Assembly (NCBI GenBank): GCA_965242735.1
Contig: OZ251497.1
Location: 2,294,001-2,358,000, forward strand
Source: G958295645 sp965242735
GTDB lineage: Bacteria > Gemmatimonadota > Gemmatimonadetes > Longimicrobiales > Gaopeijiaceae
Direction: 5' to 3'
Length of the DNA stretch: 64,000 nt
Part shown: positions 17,632-27,432 of the stretch, piece by piece
How positions within the stretch are numbered: the first letter of the stretch is position 1
Layout: the number at the start of each line of letters is the position of its first letter
Translations under genes and position numbers: made by a program
The notes under the pieces: model-generated
Told to the model about the DNA's origin: nothing
The model's input: the letters and a program-made list of their open reading frames with translations, nothing else
Databases searched by the model: none

Positions 17632-18374
17632 CGGTCGACGCGCAGGAGCTCGGCCTCCAAGGCGGCCAAGTCGGCCACGGGGTCGCCGCAACGCGCAGGT
17701 CCGGGCCGCGTCCGTCCATCCGCCAGAATGAAGACGCGGTCGGCCAGCCGTTGCACTTCGGCCGTCTCGTGACTCGCGAACAGCACGGCGGCCCCTCGCT
17801 CGCGAGCCGCCTGCACTTCCTCTCGCAACGCCGCCCGCGCCTGCGGGTCCAGCCCCGAGAACGGCTCGTCGAGCACGACGAGGGCCGGTTCGGCGGCGAG
17901 CGCGTGCGCGAGCCCGAGACGCTGTCGCATGCCCTTCGAGCACAGCCGGGCCGGCTTGTCGAGCGCCGAGGCGTCGAGACCGCTCCTCGCCACCGAGCGC
18001 GCGAAGACCGCCCACCGTTGCGACGGCTCGGCGGACAGGTCCGCGCTGCGGCCGAGAAAGTCGCGGCACGTCCACGCCCGCGGAAAGAGCAACGACTCCG
18101 GGAGGTATCCGACGCCCCTCCGGCGCCGGTACTCCTTCGGGGACAGGCCGGCGACGGCGCAATGCCCGCGGTCGGGCTGCTTGAAGCCCAGCAGGATTCG
18201 CAGCAAGGTCGTCTTCCCCGCCCCGTTCGGCCCCACCAGCGCCGCAACTTCGCCCGGCTCCACCGCCAGCTCCACGTCGCGAAGCGCCGCGTGGCGGCGA
18301 AGAACGCGCCGGTACGACGCCGCCAAGCCCTCGATTCGGACCGGAGCCGGCTCCAGCGAGGCGTCCAGAGTCAG
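17628..18374 (-). CDS. ABC transporter ATP-binding protein
   Basis: The protein has Walker A (GPNGAGKTT), a degenerate signature (CSKGMRQRLGLAHAL, in place of LSGGQ), Walker B (ALVVLDEPFSGLDP) and the switch His (FASHETAEV). The CSKGM-type signature is common in ABC-2 export ATPases. The best start is a CTG at 18374 that overlaps the upstream stop as CTGA and gives 248 residues; the nearest conventional start is a GTG at 18425, which would overlap the propeller gene by 55 bp. It is co-translated with the permease downstream. Confidence 0.88.
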   Translation of the reverse strand: MTLDASLEPAPVRIEGLAASYRRVLRRHAALRDVELAVEPGEVAALVGPNGAGKTTLLRILLGFKQPDRGHCAVAGLSPKEYRRRRGVGYLPESLLFPRAWTCRDFLGRSADLSAEPSQRWAVFARSVARSGLDASALDKPARLCSKGMRQRLGLAHALAAEPALVVLDEPFSGLDPQARAALREEVQAARERGAAVLFASHETAEVQRLADRVFILADGRTRPGPARCGDPVADLAALEAELLRVDR

Positions 18375-19522
18375 AAGTCCCGCAAGGAATACACGGCGAC
18401 GTGCACGGCGTCCAGGGCCTCCCACGCGGCCAGCGCGGACTCGCCCGCGGCGAACACGGCCGAGGCGGCGGGCGCCGGAAGCGCCAGCGCATCGCCCGTC
18501 TCGCCCTGGACGATCAAGCGAGACATGGTCACCTCCCCGTCCGAGTCCCGGACCAGGGCGCGGTAGGCCAGTCTTTCGTCTTCCAGCGTGAACACGCGGT
18601 CGAACGGAGGGAGGGTCTCCGGAACGTCCACGCGAAATCCCACCGCGCCGGCGAGGCCTCGGAACTCGTCCTCCACGTCGTCCCTTTCCTTCTTGGACAA
18701 GGGCAGCCGCGGCATCCTGTTGTGGCAGAAGCGCCGCTTCGGCGCGCCGCCGCCGTCGAACAAGTCCAAGCAGTCCGACGACGCGTCGCCGAACAAGAAG
18801 CCGCCGGAACGGGCGCTGACGACGGGCATGAACGCGTAGCTCAACACGTTCGTTCCGCGCCCTTCGGGAGAGGCCGCGGCGAGACGCCGGGCGCGACCGT
18901 CTTCGGTCGCGAGAAACACTGCGGCGCTTTGTGCCGGATTCGCACAGTGGACCAAGAACAGAAGACCGTCCGCGCCGGAGTCGACGTCGGCGATGCGCGG
19001 CCCCAAGCAATGGTCGAAGGAGACCCTGCGGTCCTCGATGTGCTCGCCGCTGGGCGCGTATAAATGAACCGTCCGTCTGTCGGCCACCACGACCGTGTCG
19101 CGATGCACCGCGACCGCGGACGGAAACGACAACTCGCCCGGACCCTCCCCCTGCCGGGCGAAGCTCCCGAGGAGCGCGCCCGACTGGTCGAACCGGTGCA
19201 CGCGGCGCCCCCGCCTGTCGAGGACGAACCAAACCGAATCCCCAAGATCCGCGTCGGTTGCCGACGACAACTCGGGGAACGCCCGCGCATCGGGCGGAGG
19301 CGCCGCCGCCAGCTCACCGCCGACGACATCGCCCGGACCGCCTGCGACGGCGTCCGGACCAGGCAGGTCCGAGACGGCTTCGGACGAGCGGACAGCCAGC
19401 ACGCCCCACGCGAGGCTCGTCGCGACGACGGCCGCCACGAACGCAACCGCTACGGTGCTCAGCGTCGTGCGGGGCGCGTTCCTGCCGTCAATTCCTGTTG
19501 GCGAAGGAACGGCGCGAGCCAT
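18371..19522 (-). CDS. Membrane-anchored or secreted beta-propeller-like protein (propeller B)
   Basis: The 383-residue protein has an uncleaved-looking N-terminal hydrophobic segment (STVAVAFVAAVVATSLAWGVLAV) and then propeller-type repeats such as RRVHRFDQSGALLGSFARQG followed by EGPGELSFPSAVAVHRDT. That is the six-bladed pattern seen in many Gemmatimonadota exported proteins. The start is fixed by TGATG overlap with the small upstream gene. It is followed by the ABC ATPase in a CTGA overlap. Same length as propeller A and probably its paralogue. Function unknown. Confidence 0.75.
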   Translation of the reverse strand: MARAVPSPTGIDGRNAPRTTLSTVAVAFVAAVVATSLAWGVLAVRSSEAVSDLPGPDAVAGGPGDVVGGELAAAPPPDARAFPELSSATDADLGDSVWFVLDRRGRRVHRFDQSGALLGSFARQGEGPGELSFPSAVAVHRDTVVVADRRTVHLYAPSGEHIEDRRVSFDHCLGPRIADVDSGADGLLFLVHCANPAQSAAVFLATEDGRARRLAAASPEGRGTNVLSYAFMPVVSARSGGFLFGDASSDCLDLFDGGGAPKRRFCHNRMPRLPLSKKERDDVEDEFRGLAGAVGFRVDVPETLPPFDRVFTLEDERLAYRALVRDSDGEVTMSRLIVQGETGDALALPAPAASAVFAAGESALAAWEALDAVHVAVYSLRDF

Positions 19523-19740
19523 CAGATCGGCAGAAATCGAAGCGCGGTCAGGACGGCGACGATGCCGGCGCCCTGAATCCACAGGGCGCGGCAGAGTGCG
19601 CCGCGGGTGACCAGCTCGCCGCGATGGGCCCCGGCCGCTTCGCGCATTTCCGACACGACGGCTTCAGCTTGCCGAGTGTCCATGCCGGCCGCTTCAAGGC
19701 GGCGCACGGCTCGATGCGTGTCGAAGGCTTCAGCCGTCAG
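19522..19740 (-). CDS. Small DUF1640-like protein with C-terminal membrane helix
   Basis: This 72-residue protein reads FDTHRAVRRLEAAGMDTRQA then EAVVSEMREA, ELVTRGAL and a hydrophobic end (IVAVLTALRFLP). This layout resembles the DUF1640/CCDC90-like small coiled-coil membrane proteins. The only sensible start is a CTG at 19740-19738 that overlaps the thrS stop as CTGA; no ATG, GTG or TTG lies before the conserved part. It ends in TGATG with propeller B. Presumably tail-anchored; function unknown. Confidence 0.6.
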   Translation of the reverse strand: MTAEAFDTHRAVRRLEAAGMDTRQAEAVVSEMREAAGAHRGELVTRGALCRALWIQGAGIVAVLTALRFLPI

Positions 19741-21722
19741 GGCGCGCTGCCGGGCTTGCAGGAACCCAGCGCCCGCGAAGCCACCTCCTCCAAGAGCCGC
19801 TCCGCGAAGGCCTGCCTCGTCATCGTCTCCTGCTTGCGCCCGGCGCCCCGCTTGCGGACGGCCACCGTGCCCGCCCCCGCTTCGCGCTCGCCCACGATCG
19901 CCATGTAGGGGACCTTCTGCGTCTCGGCCGCCCGGATGCGGTACGACAGCGTCTCGCGCTCGTGCACCTCGGTCCGCAGACCGTCCGCGGCCAAGCGCGC
20001 CGCCAGCTCGCGCGCCGAGCCCGCCCAGGGCTCCGACACCGGCAGCACCCGCACTTGGCAGGGCGCCAGCCACAGCGGAAACGCGCCGGCGTAGTGCTCC
20101 ACCAGCCCGCCCACGAAGCGCTCCATCGACCCCAGCAGCGTGCGGTGGACGACCACGGCCTTGTGCGGCCGGTTGTCCGCGCCCACGTACTCCAGGCCGA
20201 AGCGCTCCGGCATGAGGAAGTCGAGCTGGAACGTGCCGCCCTGCCATTCCCGGCCGAGCGCGTCGGTGACCAGGACGTCCACCTTCGGCCCGTAGAAGGC
20301 GCCGCCGCCCTCGTCAAGCTCGTAGTCCAGGCCGCGGTCGCGCAGCACGGAGGCGAGCCGCTCGGAGGCCGCGTCGTAGACGGCCGGGTCGCCGATGGCC
20401 TTCTCGGGCCGCGTGGACAGGGCCGTGCGGTACTCGTAGCCGAAGACGCCCAGCAGGTAGTCCTCGAGGTCCAGCAGGCGGCCGTACTCCTCCTCGATCT
20501 GGTCCTCGCGGATGAAGACGTGGGCGTCGTCCTGCGTGAACGCGCGCACGCGCAACATGCCGTGCAGGGCGCCCGAGCGCTCGTAGCGGTAGCAGGTGCC
20601 CAGCTCGGCGTAGCGCAGCGGCAGGTCGCGGTACGAACGGGTGGCCGAGCGGTAGATCATGAAGTGGTGCGGGCAGTTCATCGGCTTGAGCCGGAACCGG
20701 TCGCCGTCGTCCGCCATGGGCGGGAACATGTCGTCGGCGAAGACGTCGAGGTGGCCCGACAGGCGGTAGAGCTCCTCGCTGGCGACGTGCGGGGTGAAGA
20801 CGAGCTCGTAGCCGTGCTCGACGAGCGTGCGCTTGAGGAAGTCCTCGATCACGTGGCGGACGCGCCCGCCGTTCGGGTGCCAGAGGACGAGCCCGGAGCC
20901 GACTTCCTCTTGGATGGAATAGAGGTCGAGCTGCTTGCCCAGGACGCGGTGGTCGCGCTTCTTGGCCTCCTCGAGGCGGTGCAGGTGGGCGTCGAGGTCG
21001 GCCTTGCGGAAGAAGGCCGTGCCGTAGATGCGCTGCAGCATCTGGCGGTTCTCGTCGCCGCGCCAGTAGGCGCCCGCGACGGACAGCAGCTTGCAGTGCT
21101 TGAGGCGGCCCGTGCTGGGGACGTGGGGCCCTCGGCAGAGGTCGAGGAACGGACCGTTCTCGTACACGGTGATGATCTCGTCGTCGCCGAGCTCCTCGAG
21201 GCGTTCCAGCTTGAGGGGGTCGTCGGCGAAGAGCCGGCGGGCCTCTTCGCGGGAGACGACGCGGCGTTCGAAGGGGTGGTCGGCGCGGGTCACGCCGGCC
21301 ATTCGCTGCTCGATGGCCTCGATCTGCTCGGGCGTGAACGGCTCGGGCACGTCGAAGTCGTAGTAGAAGCCGTCGTCGATCGCCGGGCCGAAGCCGATGC
21401 CGGCGGCGGGCACGATCTCGCGGACGGCGGTGGCGAGGACGTGGGCCGCGGAGTGGCGGAGCACGGGCAGCGCCTCGGGGTCGCGGTCGGTGAGCAGGCG
21501 GACCGCGGCGCCGTCGGAAAGGGGACGGGACAGATCGACGGTCCGGCCGTCGACGACGGCGGCCAGGGCGGCGCGCGCGAGGCCGGGGCCGATGCGGGCG
21601 GCGAGGTCGGCGGCGGTGGCGCCCGGCGGCAGCTGGAGGTCGCGGCCGTCGGGGAGCGCGACTCGGATCTCGGAGGCGTCCGGCGGCGGGCTCTCGGACC
21701 GCGGCGGGGACGCGCCGCTCAC
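19737..21722 (-). CDS. thrS: Threonyl-tRNA synthetase
   Basis: The 661-residue class II synthetase charges tRNA-Thr. It has the TGS domain, the editing domain (LRHSAAHVLATAVRE ... HCKLLSVAGAYWRG), catalytic motifs (PMNCPHHFMIYR, RYAELGTCYRYERSGALHGMLRVRAFTQDD split across motif 2, and VVVHRTLLGSMERF motif 3) and the anticodon-binding domain. The start is a GTG in a GTGA overlap with the upstream peptidase gene; the first ~17 residues are a Ser/Pro-rich extension. It heads a run of coupled genes for a small coiled-coil protein, propeller B and an ABC transporter. Confidence 0.96.
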   Translation of the reverse strand: MSGASPPRSESPPPDASEIRVALPDGRDLQLPPGATAADLAARIGPGLARAALAAVVDGRTVDLSRPLSDGAAVRLLTDRDPEALPVLRHSAAHVLATAVREIVPAAGIGFGPAIDDGFYYDFDVPEPFTPEQIEAIEQRMAGVTRADHPFERRVVSREEARRLFADDPLKLERLEELGDDEIITVYENGPFLDLCRGPHVPSTGRLKHCKLLSVAGAYWRGDENRQMLQRIYGTAFFRKADLDAHLHRLEEAKKRDHRVLGKQLDLYSIQEEVGSGLVLWHPNGGRVRHVIEDFLKRTLVEHGYELVFTPHVASEELYRLSGHLDVFADDMFPPMADDGDRFRLKPMNCPHHFMIYRSATRSYRDLPLRYAELGTCYRYERSGALHGMLRVRAFTQDDAHVFIREDQIEEEYGRLLDLEDYLLGVFGYEYRTALSTRPEKAIGDPAVYDAASERLASVLRDRGLDYELDEGGGAFYGPKVDVLVTDALGREWQGGTFQLDFLMPERFGLEYVGADNRPHKAVVVHRTLLGSMERFVGGLVEHYAGAFPLWLAPCQVRVLPVSEPWAGSARELAARLAADGLRTEVHERETLSYRIRAAETQKVPYMAIVGEREAGAGTVAVRKRGAGRKQETMTRQAFAERLLEEVASRALGSCKPGSAP

Positions 21723-22609
21723 GGGACCGGGGGCGGGCCGGGCGGCCACGGCTTGCGGACGACCCGGCCCAGCGGGTTCTCGTCGCGGCTGGGACGGAAC
21801 GCCTCGCGGGCCGCCATGTCGTAGCGGTCGCCGGGCGCCAGGAAGTAGAAGAGGCCGCCGGTGTCCAGCGTGGCCTGGGCGTCGTAGATGACGGCGTAGC
21901 TCTGGCCGACGACCTCGAAGCGGTCGCCCCGGACGACGATGGCCGTGTTCTCGTCCAGGCCGATGCCCAACAGCTCCGGCTTGGCCTGGATCACCTCGAC
22001 CAAGTCGAAGTGGCGGTTGCGGCGCAGGAGATGCTGGTCGATCGCGACGCCCTTCAGGAAGCCCAGGCCGACCTCGTGGTCGCCCATCATGACCGTGTTG
22101 GTGCGGGTGTCGCCGCGCACCAAGTACGAACCCTGGATCGACGCCCCGGCCGACGAGCCGCCGATGACGCCGCCGCGGTCCAGCACGTCCCACAGCGCTT
22201 CGTGCGTCTCCGTGCCGAGGTAGGCGTCGGCCAGCCGCCACTGCCTTCCTCCGGTGAACCACACGCCCCGGGCTTCCCGCAAGGGGGCCGCGAACGCCTC
22301 CGAGTCGGCGACCTGCGGGTCGTACGTGTGGAGCACGGAGACGTGCCGCGCGCCCGCTTCCTCGAACGGCCGCCGGCCTCGGAAGTACTCGTCGTACTCG
22401 GCGGCGCCGCCCGCCGTCGGAATGACCACGATCGGCGCCGACGGACCGCCCGCGAGCTCGACGAAGCGGGCGAAGACGGCCGGGTCGCGCAACGCCCCGC
22501 CCGCGACGACGAGGCTGCCGTTGGCGGGGCCGACCTGCTGGACCGCGGCGGCCAAGCCCGGCGCGACGAAGGTCGCAACAGCCAGAAGGAGGCCGAGCGG
22601 AGCCTTCAC
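21719..22609 (-). CDS. Secreted cyanophycinase-like (S51 family) serine peptidase
   Basis: The 296-residue protein has a signal peptide (KAPLGLLLAVATFVAPGLAAA) and the S51 fold. GGVIGGSSAGASIQG carries the nucleophile Ser, preceded by GVWFTGGRQWRLADAY and followed by GLGFLKGVAIDQHL. These match extracellular cyanophycinases, which hydrolyse beta-Asp-Arg dipeptides, but the substrate of secreted relatives is often unknown. GTG start at 22609; the stop overlaps the thrS start. The Pro-rich C-terminus (PWPPGPPPVP) is probably disordered. Confidence 0.85.
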   Translation of the reverse strand: MKAPLGLLLAVATFVAPGLAAAVQQVGPANGSLVVAGGALRDPAVFARFVELAGGPSAPIVVIPTAGGAAEYDEYFRGRRPFEEAGARHVSVLHTYDPQVADSEAFAAPLREARGVWFTGGRQWRLADAYLGTETHEALWDVLDRGGVIGGSSAGASIQGSYLVRGDTRTNTVMMGDHEVGLGFLKGVAIDQHLLRRNRHFDLVEVIQAKPELLGIGLDENTAIVVRGDRFEVVGQSYAVIYDAQATLDTGGLFYFLAPGDRYDMAAREAFRPSRDENPLGRVVRKPWPPGPPPVP

Positions 22610-22625
22610 GAGCGGGCCGCTCTGC

Positions 22626-23111
22626 CTACGCACGGGCGGCGCGACCGCCGGAATCGACGCGAGACCGCAAGTCGTCGATGCGCTTGCCCATCTCGTCCAC
22701 CCGCTTGCCCATCTCGTCGATGCGCTTGCCCATGTCCCCGAAACGCTTGCCCATGTCCTCGAAGCGCCGGTCCATGAGTCCGACGACCTGCTGGGCCGCC
22801 TCCTGGATGCCCTGCCGGATGGCCGCATGATCCTCCTGGTTCGCCTGAAAGCGCTTGTCGATGTCGGCGAAGCGGCGGTCGATGTCGCCGAAGCGCCGGT
22901 CCATGTCCTCGAAGCGCCGGTCCATGTCGCCAAAGCGCTGGTCCACGACGGCAAAGCGCTGGTCCACGACGGCAAACTGCTGATCCACCGACGCCTTGAA
23001 CGCCTGGAATTGGTCCGCCGTTTGGGTGCGGAGCCAACGCCCCAGGGCAAGCGCCGCCCCGCACACGATCGCCGCGGTGGCGATGGTCCCGAGCCAATCC
23101 TGGAATTCCAT
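22626..23111 (-). CDS. Membrane-anchored coiled-coil protein with heptad repeats
   Basis: The 161-residue protein starts with a membrane segment (WLGTIATAAIVCGAALALG). It then has two repeat arrays of seven-residue units: DQRFAVV, DMDRRFE and DIDKRF types at about 45-95, and DMGKRFG/EMGKRID types at about 115-150. These heptads should form a long parallel coiled coil. A GGGAGAG stretch supports the ATG at 23111. The repeat DNA is a 21-bp minisatellite. Function unknown; it precedes the peptidase-thrS run by 16 bp. Confidence 0.75.
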   Translation of the reverse strand: MEFQDWLGTIATAAIVCGAALALGRWLRTQTADQFQAFKASVDQQFAVVDQRFAVVDQRFGDMDRRFEDMDRRFGDIDRRFADIDKRFQANQEDHAAIRQGIQEAAQQVVGLMDRRFEDMGKRFGDMGKRIDEMGKRVDEMGKRIDDLRSRVDSGGRAARA

Positions 23112-23436
23112 GGCGCTCTCCCTTCCGGCGGGCCTGCCCCAAGCCGGCCCCGTCCAAAAGGTAAAGCGTTGCGCGGGACGCACACATAGCCGAATGGGTC
23201 GTCTTTCCCGGTCGAGCCCGCCAGAGCTCGCGACGCCGCGACCGCGTCCGCGAGATCGCGCGCATGTTGGGCGGCGACCCGGACCGCAGTCGACGGGCCA
23301 TTCGGAGGAACCCGAACAAGAACGGGGCCGGAAACGCCTCGTTCGCGCTCCCGGCCCCGTTCGGGACGGACGGGGATTCGCCCGGGCGCCCTCTCCTTCG
23401 CTGGAAAGAGCACCCGGGGCTTGGCCGCAATCCCCC
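23112..23436. other. Intergenic region after groEL
   Basis: The 325-bp gap holds the groEL terminator hairpin and the upstream region of the coiled-coil gene. I see no gene. A TTTACC motif near 23160 could be part of a promoter, but no -35 partner is convincing. Confidence 0.45.
23320..23362 (-). terminator. groEL terminator hairpin
   Basis: A perfect 12-bp stem (GAACGGGGCCGG / CCGGCCCCGTTC) with a 19-nt loop lies 75 bp after the groEL stop. It is followed on the minus strand by CTTGTTCGGGTT, a weak T-tract. Confidence 0.7.
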
Positions 23437-25074
<1,638 letters not shown>

Positions 25075-25098
25075 GTCTCTCTTCTCTCCTGGGCTGGG

Positions 25099-25401
25099 TT
25101 AGTCGTTGACGATGGCGAGGATGTCCGACTCGCGGAGGATCAAGTACTGATCTCCGTCCACCGTGACCTCCGTGCCGCTGTACTTGCCGTAGAGAACCTT
25201 GTTCCCCGCGGCGACCTCCATCGGAACCCGCGCGCCGTCGTCGGACAGCTTGCCGGGTCCCACCGCGACGACCTCGCCCTCCTGGGGCTTCTCCTTCGCG
25301 GTGTCGGGGATGTACAGTCCTCCCCTCATCTGCTCGCCATCTTCGAGGGCCCGTACCACCACGCGATCCGCCAGCGGCTGGATCTTGTCTGCGGCCGACA
25401 T
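25099..25401 (-). CDS. groES: Co-chaperonin GroES (Hsp10)
   Basis: The 100-residue protein starts MSAADKIQPLADRVVVRALE and has the mobile loop (EQMRGGLYIPDTAKEKPQEG). It caps GroEL. The ATG at 25401 is preceded by AGGAGG, which decides it over an in-frame upstream start. The CIRCE-like operator lies about 70 bp upstream. Confidence 0.97.
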   Translation of the reverse strand: MSAADKIQPLADRVVVRALEDGEQMRGGLYIPDTAKEKPQEGEVVAVGPGKLSDDGARVPMEVAAGNKVLYGKYSGTEVTVDGDQYLILRESDILAIVND

Positions 25402-25471
25402 GCACTCCTCCTGTTTGGACAGGTGACTTGGGTGTTTCGGGGCCGGCCGTTCGCCGCCCCGCGTTCGGTTG

Positions 25472-25498
25472 CTGGCACTCAACGGCGGCGAGCGCCAA
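25472..25498 (-). promoter_or_regulatory. CIRCE-like operator of groESL
   Basis: CTGGCACTC, nine bases, GAGCGCCAA forms an inverted repeat close to the CIRCE consensus TTAGCACTC-N9-GAGTGCTAA, with flanking TTG/CAA extending it. HrcA repressors bind such sites. It lies just downstream of the predicted groES promoter, as expected for repression. hrcA is not in the window. Confidence 0.8.
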
Positions 25499-25506
25499 GC
25501 AACCGA

Positions 25507-25535
25507 AAGATGGGCGCAGCCGAGGGTGGCGTCAA
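25507..25535 (-). promoter_or_regulatory. Candidate groES promoter
   Basis: The minus strand reads TTGACG (25535-25530), 17 bp, CATCTT (25512-25507). The -35 overlaps the end of coaX. The -10 is a poor match, but spacing and the adjacent CIRCE element fit. Confidence 0.4.
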
Positions 25536-26365
25536 GGCGCGGCGTCGAGCTCGCCGGAGCTCTCGGCCTCCCGGCGCGCGCGGGCGAGGTGCGCTCCCGC
25601 GATGCCCAAGCCCTGCAACGTCAGGAAGGGCTCGATTCGGTCCACCGAGCGCGCGAACGGGCCGACCACGGAGGCAAAGCCGCCGGTCGCCACGACCAAC
25701 GGGTCCGCCCCCGCCCAGCTCTTCTTGATGCGGGCCACGATGCCGTCCACGGCGTCCACGGCAGAGTAGAACACGCCGCTCTGGACGCACGTCTCGGTTC
25801 GCCGGCCGACGACGGTCTCCGGAGGCGCCAGCTCGACGGGGGGGAGCTTCGCCGTGCTCTCGGCGAGCCACTGGAGTCCCGCGCGGAGACCCGGCGCGAT
25901 GACGCCGCCGCGGAACACGCCGGCGGCGGTGATGCAGTCGAAGGTGGTGGCCGTGCCGAGGTCCACCGCGATGGTATCGCGACCGAAGCGCGCCTTGGCC
26001 GCCAGCGTGTTGACGATGCGGTCGGCGCCCACGGACAAGGGCTCGTCCACGTCGAGGCGAATCGGCAGGCCGGACGAAGCGGTCACGACGAACACGCGGC
26101 CCTCTCCGGCCAAGGCGGACAGGGCGCGGACGAGCGCGGGCGTGGCGGCGGGGACGACCGAGGCCACGACCGCGCGGGCGACGGCGACGCCTTGGGCGGC
26201 AGGGCTGGAGCCCAGGAGGGAGGACAGCAGGACGCGGTACTCGGCGGCCGTGCGCGTGGAGCGCGTGCTGAGGCGCCAGTGGTCCAGGACCTCGCCGCCG
26301 GAAAGGCCGAGGAGCCCCACGACGGTCTCGGTGTTGCCGACGTCGGCGACCAGCTGGCGGTTCAC
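25532..26365 (-). CDS. coaX: Type III pantothenate kinase
   Basis: The 277-residue protein phosphorylates pantothenate, the first step of CoA synthesis. It has the ASKHA motifs ADVGNTETVVGL (phosphate 1), VGADRIVNTLAAKARFG and TIAVDLGTATTFDCI (phosphate 2), and GGVIAPGLRAGLQWL. The GTG start overlaps the birA stop as GTGA; a BirA-CoaX pairing is common in bacteria. It is the last gene of the secD operon. Confidence 0.95.
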   Translation of the reverse strand: MNRQLVADVGNTETVVGLLGLSGGEVLDHWRLSTRSTRTAAEYRVLLSSLLGSSPAAQGVAVARAVVASVVPAATPALVRALSALAGEGRVFVVTASSGLPIRLDVDEPLSVGADRIVNTLAAKARFGRDTIAVDLGTATTFDCITAAGVFRGGVIAPGLRAGLQWLAESTAKLPPVELAPPETVVGRRTETCVQSGVFYSAVDAVDGIVARIKKSWAGADPLVVATGGFASVVGPFARSVDRIEPFLTLQGLGIAGAHLARARREAESSGELDAAP

Positions 26366-27432
26366 GGCGCGGCTCCGGCGGACGCGGGACCGGGCGGAGG
26401 GCCGTCCTCCGAGGCAGGCGCTCGACGGCGGGGGCCGGCGGGCGGCGCCATCCGGCGAGCCTCGGGGGCGACGTGGCCGGCCCGGCGGGGGCGGGCGGGC
26501 GGCGGATCCGCTTGGCGGGCCTCGGGGGCCACGCGGCTTGCACGGCGACGGCGGGCGCGCGGCGGCGCCACCTGGCGGGCCTCGGGGACAACGTGGTCCG
26601 CACGGCGAGGGCGGGCGGGCGGCGGATCCAAGACCAGGGATCCGGCAACCAAGCGGAGCGTCTCGCCTTGGGCCGCGCGCATCTCCAGCTCGCCGTCGGC
26701 AAGCACGGAGCCGCAGACGACCTGCACGGCCTCCACCGCGCGCTGACCGCCGGACGGAGCGCGCGCCACGCCGTTCGCGACCGCACTCCGCCCCGCCAGC
26801 ACCGAGCGCGCGTTGATTGCCTCCAGTTCGTCCGGCGGGATCGCGGCGGCGGGCGCGCGGATGGCGTCGAGCCGCGTCAGGACCGCCTTGAGCACGTCTG
26901 CCCGCGACAGCCGGCGGCCGGTCTCGGCGCGCACCGAGGTGGCGCGGTCTCCGAGTTCCGCCGGGAAGTCGGAAGGATCGTGGTTCAGGTCGAGGCCGAC
27001 GCCGACGATCGTCGCGCCCGCCGCCCGTTCGCAGAGCACGCCCCCGAACTTGCGGCCCTCCGGCCGGACAACCAGGTCGTTCGGCCATTTCAGGCCCGCG
27101 GCGAGTTCCGGGGCCAGCGACTCCACGGCCAGCGCCGCGGCCAGCCCGGCGCGAAGCGGGACGGGATGAGCCGGGTCGTGGTCGCCCGGCAGCGCCACCG
27201 AGAACCAGAGGCCGAGCGGAGAATCGGACGCCCAGCGGCGGCCATGGCGTCCCTTGCCGTCGGATTGGCGAGACGCGACGACCAGGATCGGCCGGGGGCG
27301 CCCCGCGCGAACCAGGGCGCGCGCGCGGTCGTTGGTGGACGGGATGCGCGCATGGAACTCCGCCGTGGCGAAGCCGAAGCGGTTCGCCCACTCGGTCGGC
27401 GGGGCCCCGCCCCAATCAGTCGCAAGGGTCAT
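26362..27432 (-). CDS. birA: Biotin-protein ligase with repetitive C-terminal tail
   Basis: The enzyme activates biotin and attaches it to the carboxylase carrier protein encoded at 4.3-4.9 kb. Conserved segments are HARIPSTNDRARAL, SDGKGRHGRRW, LKWPNDLVV and KFGGVLCE. There is no N-terminal helix-turn-helix, so it is a class I ligase without repressor function. The normal domain ends near residue 275; the remaining ~80 residues are a tail of about 20-residue repeats (PPPARPRRADHVVPEARQ type). The start is set by an ATGA overlap with uppP. Confidence 0.92.
   Translation of the reverse strand: MTLATDWGGAPPTEWANRFGFATAEFHARIPSTNDRARALVRAGRPRPILVVASRQSDGKGRHGRRWASDSPLGLWFSVALPGDHDPAHPVPLRAGLAAALAVESLAPELAAGLKWPNDLVVRPEGRKFGGVLCERAAGATIVGVGLDLNHDPSDFPAELGDRATSVRAETGRRLSRADVLKAVLTRLDAIRAPAAAIPPDELEAINARSVLAGRSAVANGVARAPSGGQRAVEAVQVVCGSVLADGELEMRAAQGETLRLVAGSLVLDPPPARPRRADHVVPEARQVAPPRARRRRASRVAPEARQADPPPARPRRAGHVAPEARRMAPPAGPRRRAPASEDGPPPGPASAGAAP
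26455..26635 (-). repeat. 60-bp minisatellite in the birA tail
   Basis: Three diverged 60-bp units begin at the CCTCGGGG motifs near 26460, 26520 and 26580 on the plus strand. The period is a multiple of three, so the reading frame is kept and the protein gains ~20 residues per unit. Confidence 0.8.

Noticed and set aside
26473..26640. Collagen-like GGP repeats read on the plus strand
   Set aside because: They are the antisense reading of the birA tail minisatellite; the birA-coaX overlap shows which strand is coding.
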